51,566 nucleotides of DNA from a bacterium (GCA_030430245.1 JAUIFY010000008.1:1-51566), one strand, 5' to 3'; positions 16,857-25,531 are shown, counted from the stretch's first letter. Notes: generated from the letters alone by a model not told the origin. Numbers and translations are program-made.

Positions 16857-17972
16857 TCAGTCCAGAACGTCGGCCGCGACCAGCTCCTCGAGGTAGGGAG
16901 TGTCCCACCACGAGAGCTCGAGCTGCTTGGCCCGACGGAAGTAGAGCTGCACGTCGTACTCGAGCGTGAAGCCGACGCCGCCCCAGAGCTGCTCACAGGT
17001 GCGCGTCACCTCGGTGTACGTGTCGCAGCAGAAGAGCTTCGCCATCGGCGCGAGACGCTCGATCGACCGCCCTTGCGCCCGCGTCCATGCCGCCTCGAGC
17101 ACGATCATGCGTCCGCCCTCGATGTTCGTCGAGGCGTCGGCCATGTAGTGGGCGAGCGACTGGAACGCGGCGAGGGGCTTGTCGAACTGCGTCCGCACCT
17201 TCATGTACTCGCCCGTGATGTCGAGCGCCTGCTGGGCACCGCCGATCGCCTGCGACGCGAGGAGGACGATGCCGTCGTGCATCACCTTCGAGAGCGAGTC
17301 CCAGCCCGTGCCCGCCGCGCCGACGCGGTCCCCTGCACCGACCTTCACGCTCTCGAACGTCACGCGATACTGCGCATCGCCGGCCTGCGAGAGGATCTGG
17401 CGCATGGAGACGCCGTCGGCCTTCGCATCGACGAGAAAGACGTCGACCCCCGCGTCCGTACGCGCCAACACCAGCAGCTGGTCGGCCGCGCCTCCGAAGT
17501 AGACGTGCTGCTTCGTCCCGGAGAGGACGAAGGCGTCGCCGTCCGACCGGGCCTCCAGCTGCACGCCCACCGGTCCGTAGCCGCGCTCCGGCTCGAGCCA
17601 CGCGATGGTGAAGATCGACTCGCCGCTCGCGATCTTGGGGAGCCACTCGGCCTTCTGCGCGTCGCTTCCCGCTTCCGCGAGGATGCCCCCACCGATCACC
17701 GCCGACACGAAGTGCGGAACCGAGGCGAGCGTGCGCCCCATCTCCTCGTACACGAGAGCCGCCTCGAGAAGCGACTGCCCTCCCCCGCCGTACTCGGCGG
17801 GAAGGGTGAGCCCGAGCAGGCCGGACTCCCCGAGCTGCTTCCAGAGCGCGTCCGAGAAGCCCCTTGGGTCGTCCTCGAGCTCGCGGACCGCGTCGACCGA
17901 CGAGTGCTCGTCGAGAATCGACCGCGCCATGTCCTTGATCATCTGCTGTTCTTCGGTGAATTCGAGATCCAT
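16857..17972 (-). CDS. Acyl-CoA dehydrogenase, smaller subunit type
   Basis: 371 residues from the ATG at 17972, preceded by AAGGAAAG. N-terminal helices MDLEFTEEQQMIKDMARSIL, LGLTLPAEYGGGG, the mid beta domain (SIFTIAWLEPERGYGP, VFLVDAKADGVSM) and a C-terminal four-helix bundle (CEQLWGGVGFTLEYDVQLYF) are all present. The usual FAD/substrate motif YSEPxAGSD is replaced by AWLEPERGYGP, and the catalytic YEGT-type Glu is not seen. Divergence of this kind marks the second chain of alpha2beta2 dehydrogenases such as mycobacterial FadE28/FadE29, suggesting it pairs with the full-length enzyme encoded at 18008. Confidence 0.88.
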   Translation of the reverse strand: MDLEFTEEQQMIKDMARSILDEHSSVDAVRELEDDPRGFSDALWKQLGESGLLGLTLPAEYGGGGQSLLEAALVYEEMGRTLASVPHFVSAVIGGGILAEAGSDAQKAEWLPKIASGESIFTIAWLEPERGYGPVGVQLEARSDGDAFVLSGTKQHVYFGGAADQLLVLARTDAGVDVFLVDAKADGVSMRQILSQAGDAQYRVTFESVKVGAGDRVGAAGTGWDSLSKVMHDGIVLLASQAIGGAQQALDITGEYMKVRTQFDKPLAAFQSLAHYMADASTNIEGGRMIVLEAAWTRAQGRSIERLAPMAKLFCCDTYTEVTRTCEQLWGGVGFTLEYDVQLYFRRAKQLELSWWDTPYLEELVAADVLD

Positions 17973-18007
17973 CGTTCTTTCCTTCGATCGTCTTGAAGAC
18001 GCGACGC

Positions 18008-19189
18008 TCAGAAGTTCTTCGGGAAGCCGAGGTAACGGCGGGCGATGATGTTCTTCTGGACTTCGGAGGAGCCGCCGCCGATCGTCTCGACGACCGTCGC
18101 GCGGTACGCGCCTTCGAATCGGCCGCGGATCGGACCCTCGTCCTGACCTTCGCGGATCTGGCCGGCCGCGCCCTGAATGTCGAGCGCGTCCTGGCACACC
18201 CGCTGCGAGAGCTGTGTCGCGAAGAGCTTGTACTGCGACGACTCGATCGTCGGCGGCTTGCCACCCTTACGCGCCGCGCAGACGAATCGGACCGACAGCC
18301 CCTTGGCGACCGCCTGGTCGGTCACGATGCGGGCGATGAGACGGCGCACGTTCGGATCGTCCTTGATCGGCTTGCCGTCGCGCTTCGCCTCCTTCGCCCA
18401 CTCGATCAGGACCCGCGCGCGCTCGGTGCTCGGCGAGAGCGTGAACATCGTGAACCGTTCGAGATCGAGCGCTTCGGAGATGTACTGGAAGCCCTTGCCC
18501 TGCTCGCCGACCATCTGGGTGTCGGGGACGTAGACGTCGTTGAAGAAGACCTGGTTCGTGGTGTCTTTCCCGATCGTCGGCAGGCTCACGATCTCCAGCC
18601 CGGGGTCGTTCATCGGAACCAGGAAGAGACTGATGCCGCTGTGCTTGGGCGCGTCCGGGTCCGTGCGGGCTCCGACCCAGTACCAGTCGGCGAAGTGTGC
18701 CGACGTCGTCCAGATCTTCTGTCCGTTGAGAACCCAGCCATCACCCTTCTTCTCGGCCTTCAGCTGCATGTTCGCAGCATCGGATCCGGCCTGGGGCTCG
18801 GAGTAGCCCACGGCGAACTCGATGTCGGCATTCAGGATCTTCGGAAGAAACTCCTTCTTCAGGTAGTCGCTCCCATGGCGAATCAGAGTCTTTCCGATGA
18901 TGCCGACGCCTTTGCCGATCTGCGGCGCGGCGTGCTTCGCGAGCGCCTCGTTCAGGATGTACTCGTAGACGCCTTCGATCTCCTGGCCGCCATACTCCTT
19001 CGGCCACGACATGCCGAGCCACCCCTGGGCCGCGAGCTTCTTCATGAACGCGCGGCGCTCGGGGGTGTCCGCGAGCTGGGTGAAGTTCTCACGTGTCGGG
19101 TCCATGACGACGGGGTCGTGATTGTCGACGAGCCACTGCTCCACCTCGTCGGCGAAAGCCTGCTCCTCGGGCGAGAAATCGAAATCCAC
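18008..19189 (-). CDS. Acyl-CoA dehydrogenase, larger subunit type
   Basis: 393 residues. It starts with a GTG at 19189; AAGGAGGA six bases upstream decides it. MDFDFSPEEQAFADEVEQWL and WPKEYGGQ open the chain, YSEPQAGSDAANMQL is the FAD/substrate loop, WTTSAHFADWYWVGARTD follows, and VETIGGGSSEVQKNIIARR is the C-terminal FAD-binding end. The Glu/GGGSSEVQ form differs from the YEGTxxIQ of straight-chain enzymes and is common in actinobacterial-type FadE proteins that act on ring- or branch-bearing acyl-CoAs. It is the first enzyme gene after the TetR regulator, 51 bases downstream on the same strand. Confidence 0.92.
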   Translation of the reverse strand: MDFDFSPEEQAFADEVEQWLVDNHDPVVMDPTRENFTQLADTPERRAFMKKLAAQGWLGMSWPKEYGGQEIEGVYEYILNEALAKHAAPQIGKGVGIIGKTLIRHGSDYLKKEFLPKILNADIEFAVGYSEPQAGSDAANMQLKAEKKGDGWVLNGQKIWTTSAHFADWYWVGARTDPDAPKHSGISLFLVPMNDPGLEIVSLPTIGKDTTNQVFFNDVYVPDTQMVGEQGKGFQYISEALDLERFTMFTLSPSTERARVLIEWAKEAKRDGKPIKDDPNVRRLIARIVTDQAVAKGLSVRFVCAARKGGKPPTIESSQYKLFATQLSQRVCQDALDIQGAAGQIREGQDEGPIRGRFEGAYRATVVETIGGGSSEVQKNIIARRYLGFPKNF

Positions 19190-19240
19190 GATGGTTCCTC
19201 CTTGCGAAAATGGGGACGAGCCCCGAGAGATGCGTTTGGT

Positions 19241-19840
19241 TCAGCTTCTGGCGCGAATGCCGTCGAGAAAGACGTCGCCGAGACATTCGATGGCGCGCCG
19301 CCGACCCCGCCGCGGTGCGGCCGGCCCGAGAAGAGTGCCGAAGAACGTGGTCGCGAAGAGCCCCGTGATCTCCTCGGCCGAGAGATCGGTGCGAATCTCG
19401 CCGCGCTCCTGGAAGTGCCGCACCCACTGCGTGATCGGTGCGAAGTAGGGGTTCTCGTTCCAGTCGAATTCCGGCGGAGTCCGGAACGCCAGGGCCACGA
19501 GCTCGCGGGCGCTCGTCGCGTTGCTGCGCGTCGAGAGCAGAGCGTCCGTCACGCAGCGCACGAGCTCGCGAGCGGATCGCGGTCGCGGAAGCCCCTCGAG
19601 GCGCTGGCGGATCTGCTCCTCGACCGACCCCCGGAAGGCCCGCAGCAGGTCCTCCTTGTTCTGGAAGTGCAGGTAGAACGTCCCCCGCGCGACGCCCGCC
19701 GCCTTCACGATGTCCTCGACCTGCACCGCGTCGTAGCCCCGCTCGCGAAAAGCGGCCAGCGCCGTGTCGTACAGGCGCTGCCGCGTCCCGAGGCGCTGAC
19801 GGTCCCGCGCCGTCAGGCGGGCGGTTTGCGGGGCGGACAT
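19241..19840 (-). CDS. TetR-family repressor of the acyl-CoA catabolic operon
   Basis: 199 residues. The helix-turn-helix is YDTALAAFRERGYDAVQVED, then IVKAAGVARGTFYLHFQNKE, residues ~24-68, a textbook TetR DNA-binding domain. The ligand domain contains TPPEFDWNENPYFAPITQWV, as often seen in lipid-responsive TetR proteins. It is the first gene of the minus-strand operon 19840 to 14068. A 23-bp imperfect palindrome lies 31 bases upstream of its start, overlapping a perfect TTGACA -35 box. Autoregulated repression relieved by an acyl-CoA is the likely scheme; the ligand is inferred. Confidence 0.92.
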   Translation of the reverse strand: MSAPQTARLTARDRQRLGTRQRLYDTALAAFRERGYDAVQVEDIVKAAGVARGTFYLHFQNKEDLLRAFRGSVEEQIRQRLEGLPRPRSARELVRCVTDALLSTRSNATSARELVALAFRTPPEFDWNENPYFAPITQWVRHFQERGEIRTDLSAEEITGLFATTFFGTLLGPAAPRRGRRRAIECLGDVFLDGIRARS

Positions 19841-19869
19841 GCCTGGATCCTCGCAACTGACGCACGTCT

Positions 19870-19893
19870 TGTCAATGACACTTGTTCATTAAC
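19870..19893 (-). promoter_or_regulatory. TetR promoter and palindromic operator
   Basis: Minus-strand TTGACA (19870-19875) is a perfect -35 box; the -10 seventeen bases on is weak (GAGGAT). Overlapping it is GTnAATGA-N7-TCATTnAC at 19871-19893, matching in 7 of 8 arm positions, including the perfect core AATGA-N7-TCATT. The size and symmetry fit a TetR dimer site. It also lies upstream of the divergent DUF4920 gene (19961), so it may control both sides. Confidence 0.6.
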
Positions 19894-19960
19894 TGACCTC
19901 GCGTCAGCGAAGGCCGGGCGCGCCCGTGAACGCCCGGTCCCGATGGGATAGGGACCGTCC

Positions 19961-20410
19961 ATGCGCCGCATCCTTCACGGAGCCGTCCTCACCACCGTCC
20001 TTCTCACTTGCGTCCGACATGTGCCGGCCTCGGAAGGCTTCGGCGCCCCGATCAAGCTGACCCGGGAAACGCCGCTGCGCGAGGTGGTCCAGCGTCCCGA
20101 AGCGATCGGAGACGAGCCGGTCCTCGTCCGCGGACGGGTCGCCGACGTCTGCCAGAGGAAGGGCTGTTGGACGATCCTGCAGGACGGCGATGCGCGGGTT
20201 CGGGTGCGGTTCAAGGACTACGGATTCTTCGTCCCGACCGACTGCAGCGGACGGGAAGCGCTGGTCGAGGGCGTGGTCGAGGTGAAGACGCTCTCGGCCG
20301 ACATGGCCCGGCACTACGAAGAGGAGACCACGGGAGGCGATCCGGCGGCGGTCACCGGCCCGCGACGCGAGGTCTCCATGATCGCGACCGGAGTCCGACT
20401 CCTGCCCTGA
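19961..20410 (+). CDS. Exported DUF4920 protein
   Basis: 149 residues. The signal peptide is MRRILHGAVLTTVLLTCVRH with cleavage near VPAS. The mature part carries the DUF4920 pattern: VLVRGRVADVCQRKGCWTIL, then VRVRFKDYGFFVPTDCSGRE and ALVEGVVEVKTLSADMARHY. This small OB-like domain is periplasmic, with a conserved Cys pair (VCQRKGC); no activity is established as far as I know. It is divergent from the TetR gene across the palindrome at 19871-19893. Confidence 0.88.
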   Translation: MRRILHGAVLTTVLLTCVRHVPASEGFGAPIKLTRETPLREVVQRPEAIGDEPVLVRGRVADVCQRKGCWTILQDGDARVRVRFKDYGFFVPTDCSGREALVEGVVEVKTLSADMARHYEEETTGGDPAAVTGPRREVSMIATGVRLLP

Positions 20411-20421
20411 GCGAATGCGGG

Positions 20422-20484
20422 GGTACCGGCCGCGCTCCGAGCAGGTCGCGGCGGTACCGGACGCGCCCCGAGCCGGGCGCGCGG
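20422..20484. repeat. 31-bp direct duplication
   Basis: GGTACCGGnCGCGCnCCGAGC occurs at 20422 and again at 20453 with two substitutions, so a unit of about 31 bp is duplicated head-to-tail in the gap between the DUF4920 gene and the copper-protein gene. No symmetry or start site is tied to it. Confidence 0.65.
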
Positions 20485-20565
20485 CGGCGCGCTTGCCCTG
20501 GTTTGGTTGCATGGCGTAACACGGACGCCTGGGCCGATCTCTTGGCCCACAGCGGGGGATCGCCC

Positions 20566-22326
20566 ATGACCGAGCTTTCGACGAGGATCGTCACCCTGTG
20601 CCTCGCGGCCACCGTCGCCGCGTGTGGCGACGGCAGCACCGGCCCGAGCGCCACGACCACGGTGCCGGGCAGCGAGCCGACCGCTCCGGTCGACCCACCC
20701 GCCGAGCCCGCGCCGAACGAGCCCGGCGACCCGGAGTGCGCGGAGTCGTTCGACAGCACGTTCGAGGCGATCCAATCGATCGTGTTCGAACGCCGCGGCT
20801 GCACCGCCCAGGTCTGCCACGGAGGCGCGGCCGCGGGCGGGCTCGACCTCTCCGCCGACGTGGCCTACGCGAGCCTCTACGACCAGCCCGGGCAGATCGC
20901 CGACATGCCGCTCGTCCAACCGGGCCGCACGAACAACAGCCTCCTCTTCCTGAAGCTCGCCGCCGCGACCCAGCCCGACCGCTTCGACGTCGCGGGAGCG
21001 ACGATGCCCAACGGACAGGAGCCGCTCTCGGAAGACGAGCTCGAGCTGATCCGCCTCTGGATCTACTCCGGCGCTCCCGAAGACGGCGTCATCCAATCGA
21101 CGATCGCCCTGATCGACGCCTGCCTCCCCGATCCGTCCCCGATCACGATCGAGCCTCTCCCGCCGCCCGCACCGGACGAGGGCGTGCAGTTCGTGATGCC
21201 CCAGTTCACGCTCGAGGCGTCGTCCGAGACCGAGATCTGCTTCGCGTCGTACTACGACTTCACCGACGAGGTGCCCGACCGGTACAAGGATCCGACGGGC
21301 ACGATGTTCCGGTACAAGGGCTTCGACATGCGGCAGGATCCGCAGAGCCACCACCTCATCCTGTTCGCGCCCGGCGTGCCGCCCGACCGGGTGCACGACC
21401 CCGCCTACGGGGAGTGGACCTGCGCCAGCGGCGCACGCGCGGGCGAGACCTGCGAGCCCACCGACTCGACCTCCTGCGGTGACGGCATCTGCGCGAGCGC
21501 TCTCCAGGTCGGCACGTGCTTCGGCTACGGCCCGAGCGACTTCAGTGCGTCCGTCGATCCCGTGGACGTACAGGGCATCGGAGGCGCCCAGCGCGCGCAG
21601 CTCTACACCGAGTTCGGCGACGGCGTCTACGCGGAGATCCCACTGCGCGGTCTGATCTACTGGAACTCGCACGCGTTCAACCTGACGCCCGAGGACCACC
21701 GAATGAACGCGCGTCTGAACTATCTCTTCGCCGACGAGCAGGACCACGTCTCGATACCGATCCCGGTGCACTTCGGCAGCCTCTACCAGGCGGCCGGCAC
21801 GCCGCCGTTCACCGAGGCCCGCTACTGCAACTCGATGACCTTCGAGCGAGGCACGCGCATCACCGAGATCACGCAGCACACCCACCGATTCGGCAAGCAC
21901 TTCGAGGCGTGGCTTCCCGACGGCTCGAAGTTCTACGAGAACCTGGTCTACAACGACCCGGTCGTCCTTCGCCTGGATCCGCCTCTCGCCTTCGACTCGG
22001 AGGACCCGGCCGAGCGTACCATCGAGTTCTGCGGTCTGTTCAACAACGGCGTCGCCGACGACGGCTCCCCCGATCCGGAGACCGTGACGCGCTCCTCGCG
22101 CACTCCCGAGAACCAGCTCCGCAGCAGCGGCGCCTGCGAGCCCGTGGCATGTGCCGAGGGCGACGTCGGTGCGCCCTGCCGCGGCGTCGGGGACGACGCG
22201 ACGTGCGACTCGAGCCCGGGTGCCGGTGACGGGTTCTGCGACGCCTGCGCGATCCAGGCCGGCGTGAGCACCGAGAACTCGATGTTCCTCCTTCTCGGCC
22301 GCGTCTACCTGACCGACCCGGACTAG
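20566..22326 (+). CDS. PHM-like copper type II monooxygenase lipoprotein with degenerate cytochrome motif
   Basis: 586 residues from ATG 20566 (GGGGGA upstream). A VAAC lipobox (Cys20) and a Pro/Thr-rich linker lead into a domain with GCTAQVCHGGAAAGGLDLS (~78-96). It looks like the GC-x-SSCHGG-x-AGGLDL domain of planctomycete/myxobacterial cytochrome-like proteins, but the C-x4-CH spacing is not the CxxCH haem site. From ~210 the sequence matches the two-domain copper core of peptidylglycine alpha-hydroxylating monooxygenase: SHHLILF (His262/263), NSHAFN (His369), QHTHRFG (His438/440) and ENSMFLLLG (Met573) supply both copper sites. Cys-rich inserts (EWTCASGARAGETCEPT) sit between. Expected reaction: O2-dependent hydroxylation at the cell surface; substrate unknown. 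Confidence 0.8.
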   Translation: MTELSTRIVTLCLAATVAACGDGSTGPSATTTVPGSEPTAPVDPPAEPAPNEPGDPECAESFDSTFEAIQSIVFERRGCTAQVCHGGAAAGGLDLSADVAYASLYDQPGQIADMPLVQPGRTNNSLLFLKLAAATQPDRFDVAGATMPNGQEPLSEDELELIRLWIYSGAPEDGVIQSTIALIDACLPDPSPITIEPLPPPAPDEGVQFVMPQFTLEASSETEICFASYYDFTDEVPDRYKDPTGTMFRYKGFDMRQDPQSHHLILFAPGVPPDRVHDPAYGEWTCASGARAGETCEPTDSTSCGDGICASALQVGTCFGYGPSDFSASVDPVDVQGIGGAQRAQLYTEFGDGVYAEIPLRGLIYWNSHAFNLTPEDHRMNARLNYLFADEQDHVSIPIPVHFGSLYQAAGTPPFTEARYCNSMTFERGTRITEITQHTHRFGKHFEAWLPDGSKFYENLVYNDPVVLRLDPPLAFDSEDPAERTIEFCGLFNNGVADDGSPDPETVTRSSRTPENQLRSSGACEPVACAEGDVGAPCRGVGDDATCDSSPGAGDGFCDACAIQAGVSTENSMFLLLGRVYLTDPD

Positions 22327-22376
22327 AGAGCTTCGGCGTCCGCGGCGAGCGGGCCGACTCGGTTCGCGGGCGGGAA

Positions 22377-22396
22377 AGGCGACCGGCGAGTCGCCT
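22377..22396. terminator. Hairpin between convergent genes
   Basis: AGGCGAC and GTCGCCT form a 7-bp perfect stem with a CGGCGA loop, midway between the copper-protein stop (22326) and the PPOX stop (22480). Probably a bidirectional terminator without T-tract. Confidence 0.45.
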
Positions 22397-22479
22397 GCCC
22401 GTCTCCACGCCGATCGCGACGCGCCGGGGGACCGGGCCGACCGCCGGAGGGAAGCGCCCGCTTCGGTCGGGGCCCGAGA

Positions 22480-22869
22480 CTAGCCGTCGCCGTCGGTGAG
22501 CATCACCTCGAGCACGACGCGCCGCCCGATCCGGCCGAACAGCCACGAAAAGAAGTCGATCGCGCGCATCTGCAGACCGTACTTCGCGTACAGCGCATCG
22601 TAGGCCCGCGCCTCCCGCGCCGGATCGTCGACGACCGAGCAGGTGCCGTCGACCCAGTCCCCGGTGATGCCTCCCCGCACGTCGCACGGCGCGACGCGTG
22701 CACGGGGATCCCGACGAACGCGTTTCACTTTGTAGGACGTACCGTCGGTGAAGAGCACGAGGCTCCCGTCGAGCGGCGCGACCCACACCGGGGTCTTCAC
22801 GCCCGAGCCGTCGCGCTTGAACGTCTCGAGACTCACGTAGGGCTCGTCGGCCAGCCTTCTCGTCGTCAC
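22480..22869 (-). CDS. PPOX-class (pyridoxamine 5'-phosphate oxidase-like) flavin/F420 enzyme
   Basis: 129 residues from a GTG at 22869. The split-barrel fold is visible as YVSLETFKRDGSGVKTPVWV, then SLVLFTDGTSYKVKRVRRDP and ARVAPCDVRGGI, the usual order in small PPOX-class F420-dependent reductases. The short length and TSYKVKRVRRDPR cofactor-phosphate loop favour the F420/FMN group over true PdxH. The C-terminal half (YAKYGLQMRAIDFFSWLFGR) is helical. It is divergent from the UbiA-like gene. Whether the cofactor is F420 or FMN cannot be told from the sequence alone. Confidence 0.8.
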   Translation of the reverse strand: MTTRRLADEPYVSLETFKRDGSGVKTPVWVAPLDGSLVLFTDGTSYKVKRVRRDPRARVAPCDVRGGITGDWVDGTCSVVDDPAREARAYDALYAKYGLQMRAIDFFSWLFGRIGRRVVLEVMLTDGDG

Positions 22870-22976
22870 CGAACCACTCTAGCCCGCCGCGCGGCCCGGC
22901 ACACGAGCCGTCCGAGCCGGGACTCGCTCCCCGCCGCCGCCCTGGCTATACCCTCGACAACCCACGGGGGATTCCC

Positions 22977-23978
22977 ATGCTGAATGTCGCCATGTGGGGC
23001 AAGGCGCTCACCGTCATGCCCCGAATCACGAAAGAAGATTGGGCCGGACTCGACATCGTCTCGCGATGGCTGATCGCGACGCGCTCCGCGGTCATCGTGA
23101 TGACGTTCACGTCGGCGGCGTTCGCCGGACTTCTCGCCGCGAAGGCCGGGAAGTTCGACGGCCTGCTCTTCGGGCTCTGCACGCTGGGCCTGTGCCTCGC
23201 GCACGCCACGAACAATCTGGTGAACGACCTCACCGACTACTGGAAGGGCGTCGACGAGGGGAACTACTTCCGCACCCAATACGGTCCGCAAACCGTGCAG
23301 GACGGGTTCCTGTCCGTCGGAGGTCTCGTCACCTACGCGGTGGTCACGGGCGTGGCGGCACTCGCCGTCGGCGTCTACCTGGTCGCACTCCGGGGCGACG
23401 CGGTCCTGTGGCTGCTCGGAGCCGGCGCGTTCTTCGTTCTCTTCTACACGTGGCCGCTGAAATACATCGGCCTCGGCGAACCCGCCGTCCTCGTCGTGTG
23501 GGGGCCATTGATGGTGGGCGGCACGTACTACGTCGTCACAGGGGAATGGAGCAACAACGTCGCGGTGGCGAGCGTTGCGTACGCGCTCGGCCCGACGGCG
23601 GTGCTCTTCGGGAAACACATCGACAAGCTTCCCGCCGACGAAGCCAAGGGGATCCGGACGCTACCGGTGATCCTCGGCGACGTGCGGTCGCGCTACGCCG
23701 TACTCGGGATGCTGATCGCCCAACTCGGTGTCGTCGCGTATCTGGTCGCCGTCGGCTACTTCAACGTCGCCATGCTGCTGTGCTTCGGCGCCGCGCCGTC
23801 GCTCCGACGCGTTTGGCAGATCTACAAGGAGCCCCGTCCGGACGCCCCGCCCCCGGAGCTGCCCGAGGGAATCTGGCCGCTTTGGTACGTGGCGATCACG
23901 TTCTGGTACAACCGTCGCTTCGGCATGCTCTTCCTGATCGGCCTCGCCGCCGACATCGCCGTGACGAAGCTGCTCTAG
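22977..23978 (+). CDS. UbiA/MenA-like polytopic prenyltransferase
   Basis: 333 residues with about eight membrane helices. The first Asp-rich motif is NNLVNDLTDYWKGVD (~79-93) and the second DKLPADEAKGIRTLPVILG (~215-233), the two Mg2+/prenyl diphosphate sites of the UbiA superfamily. A long loop (EGNYFRTQYGPQTVQDGFLS) after motif one is like MenA-type enzymes. The C-terminal loop rich in Pro (EPRPDAPPPELPEGIWPLWY) is unusual. It should attach an isoprenoid chain to an aromatic acceptor such as a quinone precursor. No quinone genes flank it, so the acceptor is open. Confidence 0.8.
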   Translation: MLNVAMWGKALTVMPRITKEDWAGLDIVSRWLIATRSAVIVMTFTSAAFAGLLAAKAGKFDGLLFGLCTLGLCLAHATNNLVNDLTDYWKGVDEGNYFRTQYGPQTVQDGFLSVGGLVTYAVVTGVAALAVGVYLVALRGDAVLWLLGAGAFFVLFYTWPLKYIGLGEPAVLVVWGPLMVGGTYYVVTGEWSNNVAVASVAYALGPTAVLFGKHIDKLPADEAKGIRTLPVILGDVRSRYAVLGMLIAQLGVVAYLVAVGYFNVAMLLCFGAAPSLRRVWQIYKEPRPDAPPPELPEGIWPLWYVAITFWYNRRFGMLFLIGLAADIAVTKLL

Positions 23979-23998
23979 CGAGAGCCAGGGGGCCGCGT

Positions 23999-25531
23999 TC
24001 AGCGGCGACGGCCGAGATCGGCCGCGTAGACGATCACGTGAAAGACGTAGCTCTGCTCCTCGGTCCCCGAGAGCAGGTGCGCCATGGGGCCGAGCGCGTA
24101 CGAGGGCACGTCCGCGCCGCCGTGCGTCTCCATCGACAACGGAACGTCAGCGGGCTCCTGAAACGTCGGCTTCGTGGTGTCCCACGCCGAGAGATCGGGA
24201 CGCGACCCGCGCCGACCGCTCGGACCGTTCGCGTAGTTGAGCGTCGTGTACGGCTTGCCGTCGAGGGCGCGCATCGGCTCGGTCTTCGGATTCCCCGACG
24301 CGTCATTGCCGACGACCAGTCCGAGGATCGGATTGCCCCGCGTGGGGTACCCCGAGATCGTCATCGTGTGCCCGTGGTCGGAGGTCACGACGATCAGGGT
24401 ATCCTCGGGATCGGTGCGATCGAGCGCGAGCTGCACGGCCTCCGCGAGCTCGACCGTGGCGGCGAGCGCACGATACGCGTTGTCGTGGTGGTGCGCGTGA
24501 TCGATGCGTCCCGCTTCGACGAGCAACAGGAAGCCCTCGCCATCACGCTCGAGAAGATCGAGCGCCTTCGCCGTCATCTCGGTGAGGGAAGGCTCGCCCG
24601 CGGGGCCCGGGTCGCGGTCCACTTCGAACGCCATGTGATCCGAGCCGAAGATCCCCAGAACCTGATCGGTCGTCGCTGGATCGATCGCACGAAGCTGATC
24701 GCGGTTCCACACGAAGCGCCCGTGCGGATGGTCGCGCTCCCACTGGCGCACGAGGTTGCGGTCGTCGCTCCGGAGCCCGGTCACGCCCTCCGGATCGTCG
24801 GCGTCGCCGGGCAGGAAGTACCCTCGCCCGCCGCCCAGAACGACCTGAAGCGAAGAGCCGACCGCCCCTTCGACGAGCTGCCGAGCGAGATCCACACATC
24901 CGCGGTCGGCGGCCTCGGGCGGCACGTCCCCGTCGGACTCCCAATTGCGCTCGACCGAATGCCCGTACGCCGCGGCCGGCGTGGCGTGCGTCAGGCGCGC
25001 CGTCGTAACGATGCCCGTGCCCAGACCCGCGCGCTGCGCCAGCCCGAAGAGGCTCGAAACCTCGCGTCCTTCGGCGGACGCGCAATCCCCGCGCACGACA
25101 CGTTCGTCCAGACCGACCACACCCGCCTTCGTCTTGACGCCGGAGAGCAACGCGGTGCCCGCGCCGGCGGAGTCCGCGACTTGCTGGTTGGTGTTGTACG
25201 TCTTGAGGAGCCCCCGGTAGGGGAGTCTCTCGAAGCTCAGAAGGTTCTCCTCACCCGGCGCGCCGCGCTGCTGGCCCTCGAAGATTCGCGCCGCCGTCAC
25301 GGTGGGCACGTCGAGGCCGTCGCCGATGAAGAGGATCACGTTCTTGGCCCGGCCACCGATGCGCTCGACCGAGCGGTTGCGGGCGATCGCCTCCTGACCC
25401 GCGCGAAACCAAGGGTCGTCGGCCTGCTCCAGCGCGGGCTCCCCGCGGCGGGACGAGCCGCTGCACGAGGCGACGACCACGGCCGCGGCAGCCGCAGCGG
25501 CACCGCGCGGCCACCTTCGCATCAGGCGCAC
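23999..25531 (-). CDS. Alkaline phosphatase lipoprotein (PhoA family)
   Basis: 510 residues from a GTG at 25531; GGAGAG six bases upstream supports it over the ATG four codons later. Lipobox ASC (Cys23). Core: NVILFIGDGLDVPTVTAARI with the metal Asp71, the nucleophile Ser121 in QQVADSAGAGTALLSG, GIVTTARLTHATPAAAY, EAGRIDHAHHHDNAYRA and VVTSDHGHTM (metal His/Asp), and a last metal His in METHGGADVPSYALGP. All PhoA zinc and nucleophile positions appear present, so it should hydrolyse phosphomonoesters outside the cytoplasm. It is divergent from a TetR gene across a promoter region with two palindromes, not a Pho box, so its control may not be phosphate-based. Confidence 0.93.
   Translation of the reverse strand: MRLMRRWPRGAAAAAAAVVVASCSGSSRRGEPALEQADDPWFRAGQEAIARNRSVERIGGRAKNVILFIGDGLDVPTVTAARIFEGQQRGAPGEENLLSFERLPYRGLLKTYNTNQQVADSAGAGTALLSGVKTKAGVVGLDERVVRGDCASAEGREVSSLFGLAQRAGLGTGIVTTARLTHATPAAAYGHSVERNWESDGDVPPEAADRGCVDLARQLVEGAVGSSLQVVLGGGRGYFLPGDADDPEGVTGLRSDDRNLVRQWERDHPHGRFVWNRDQLRAIDPATTDQVLGIFGSDHMAFEVDRDPGPAGEPSLTEMTAKALDLLERDGEGFLLLVEAGRIDHAHHHDNAYRALAATVELAEAVQLALDRTDPEDTLIVVTSDHGHTMTISGYPTRGNPILGLVVGNDASGNPKTEPMRALDGKPYTTLNYANGPSGRRGSRPDLSAWDTTKPTFQEPADVPLSMETHGGADVPSYALGPMAHLLSGTEEQSYVFHVIVYAADLGRRR

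Noticed and set aside
16857-19189. Frameshifted single dehydrogenase
   Set aside because: The two reading frames each encode a complete acyl-CoA dehydrogenase fold with separate start signals, so these are two genes rather than a broken one.
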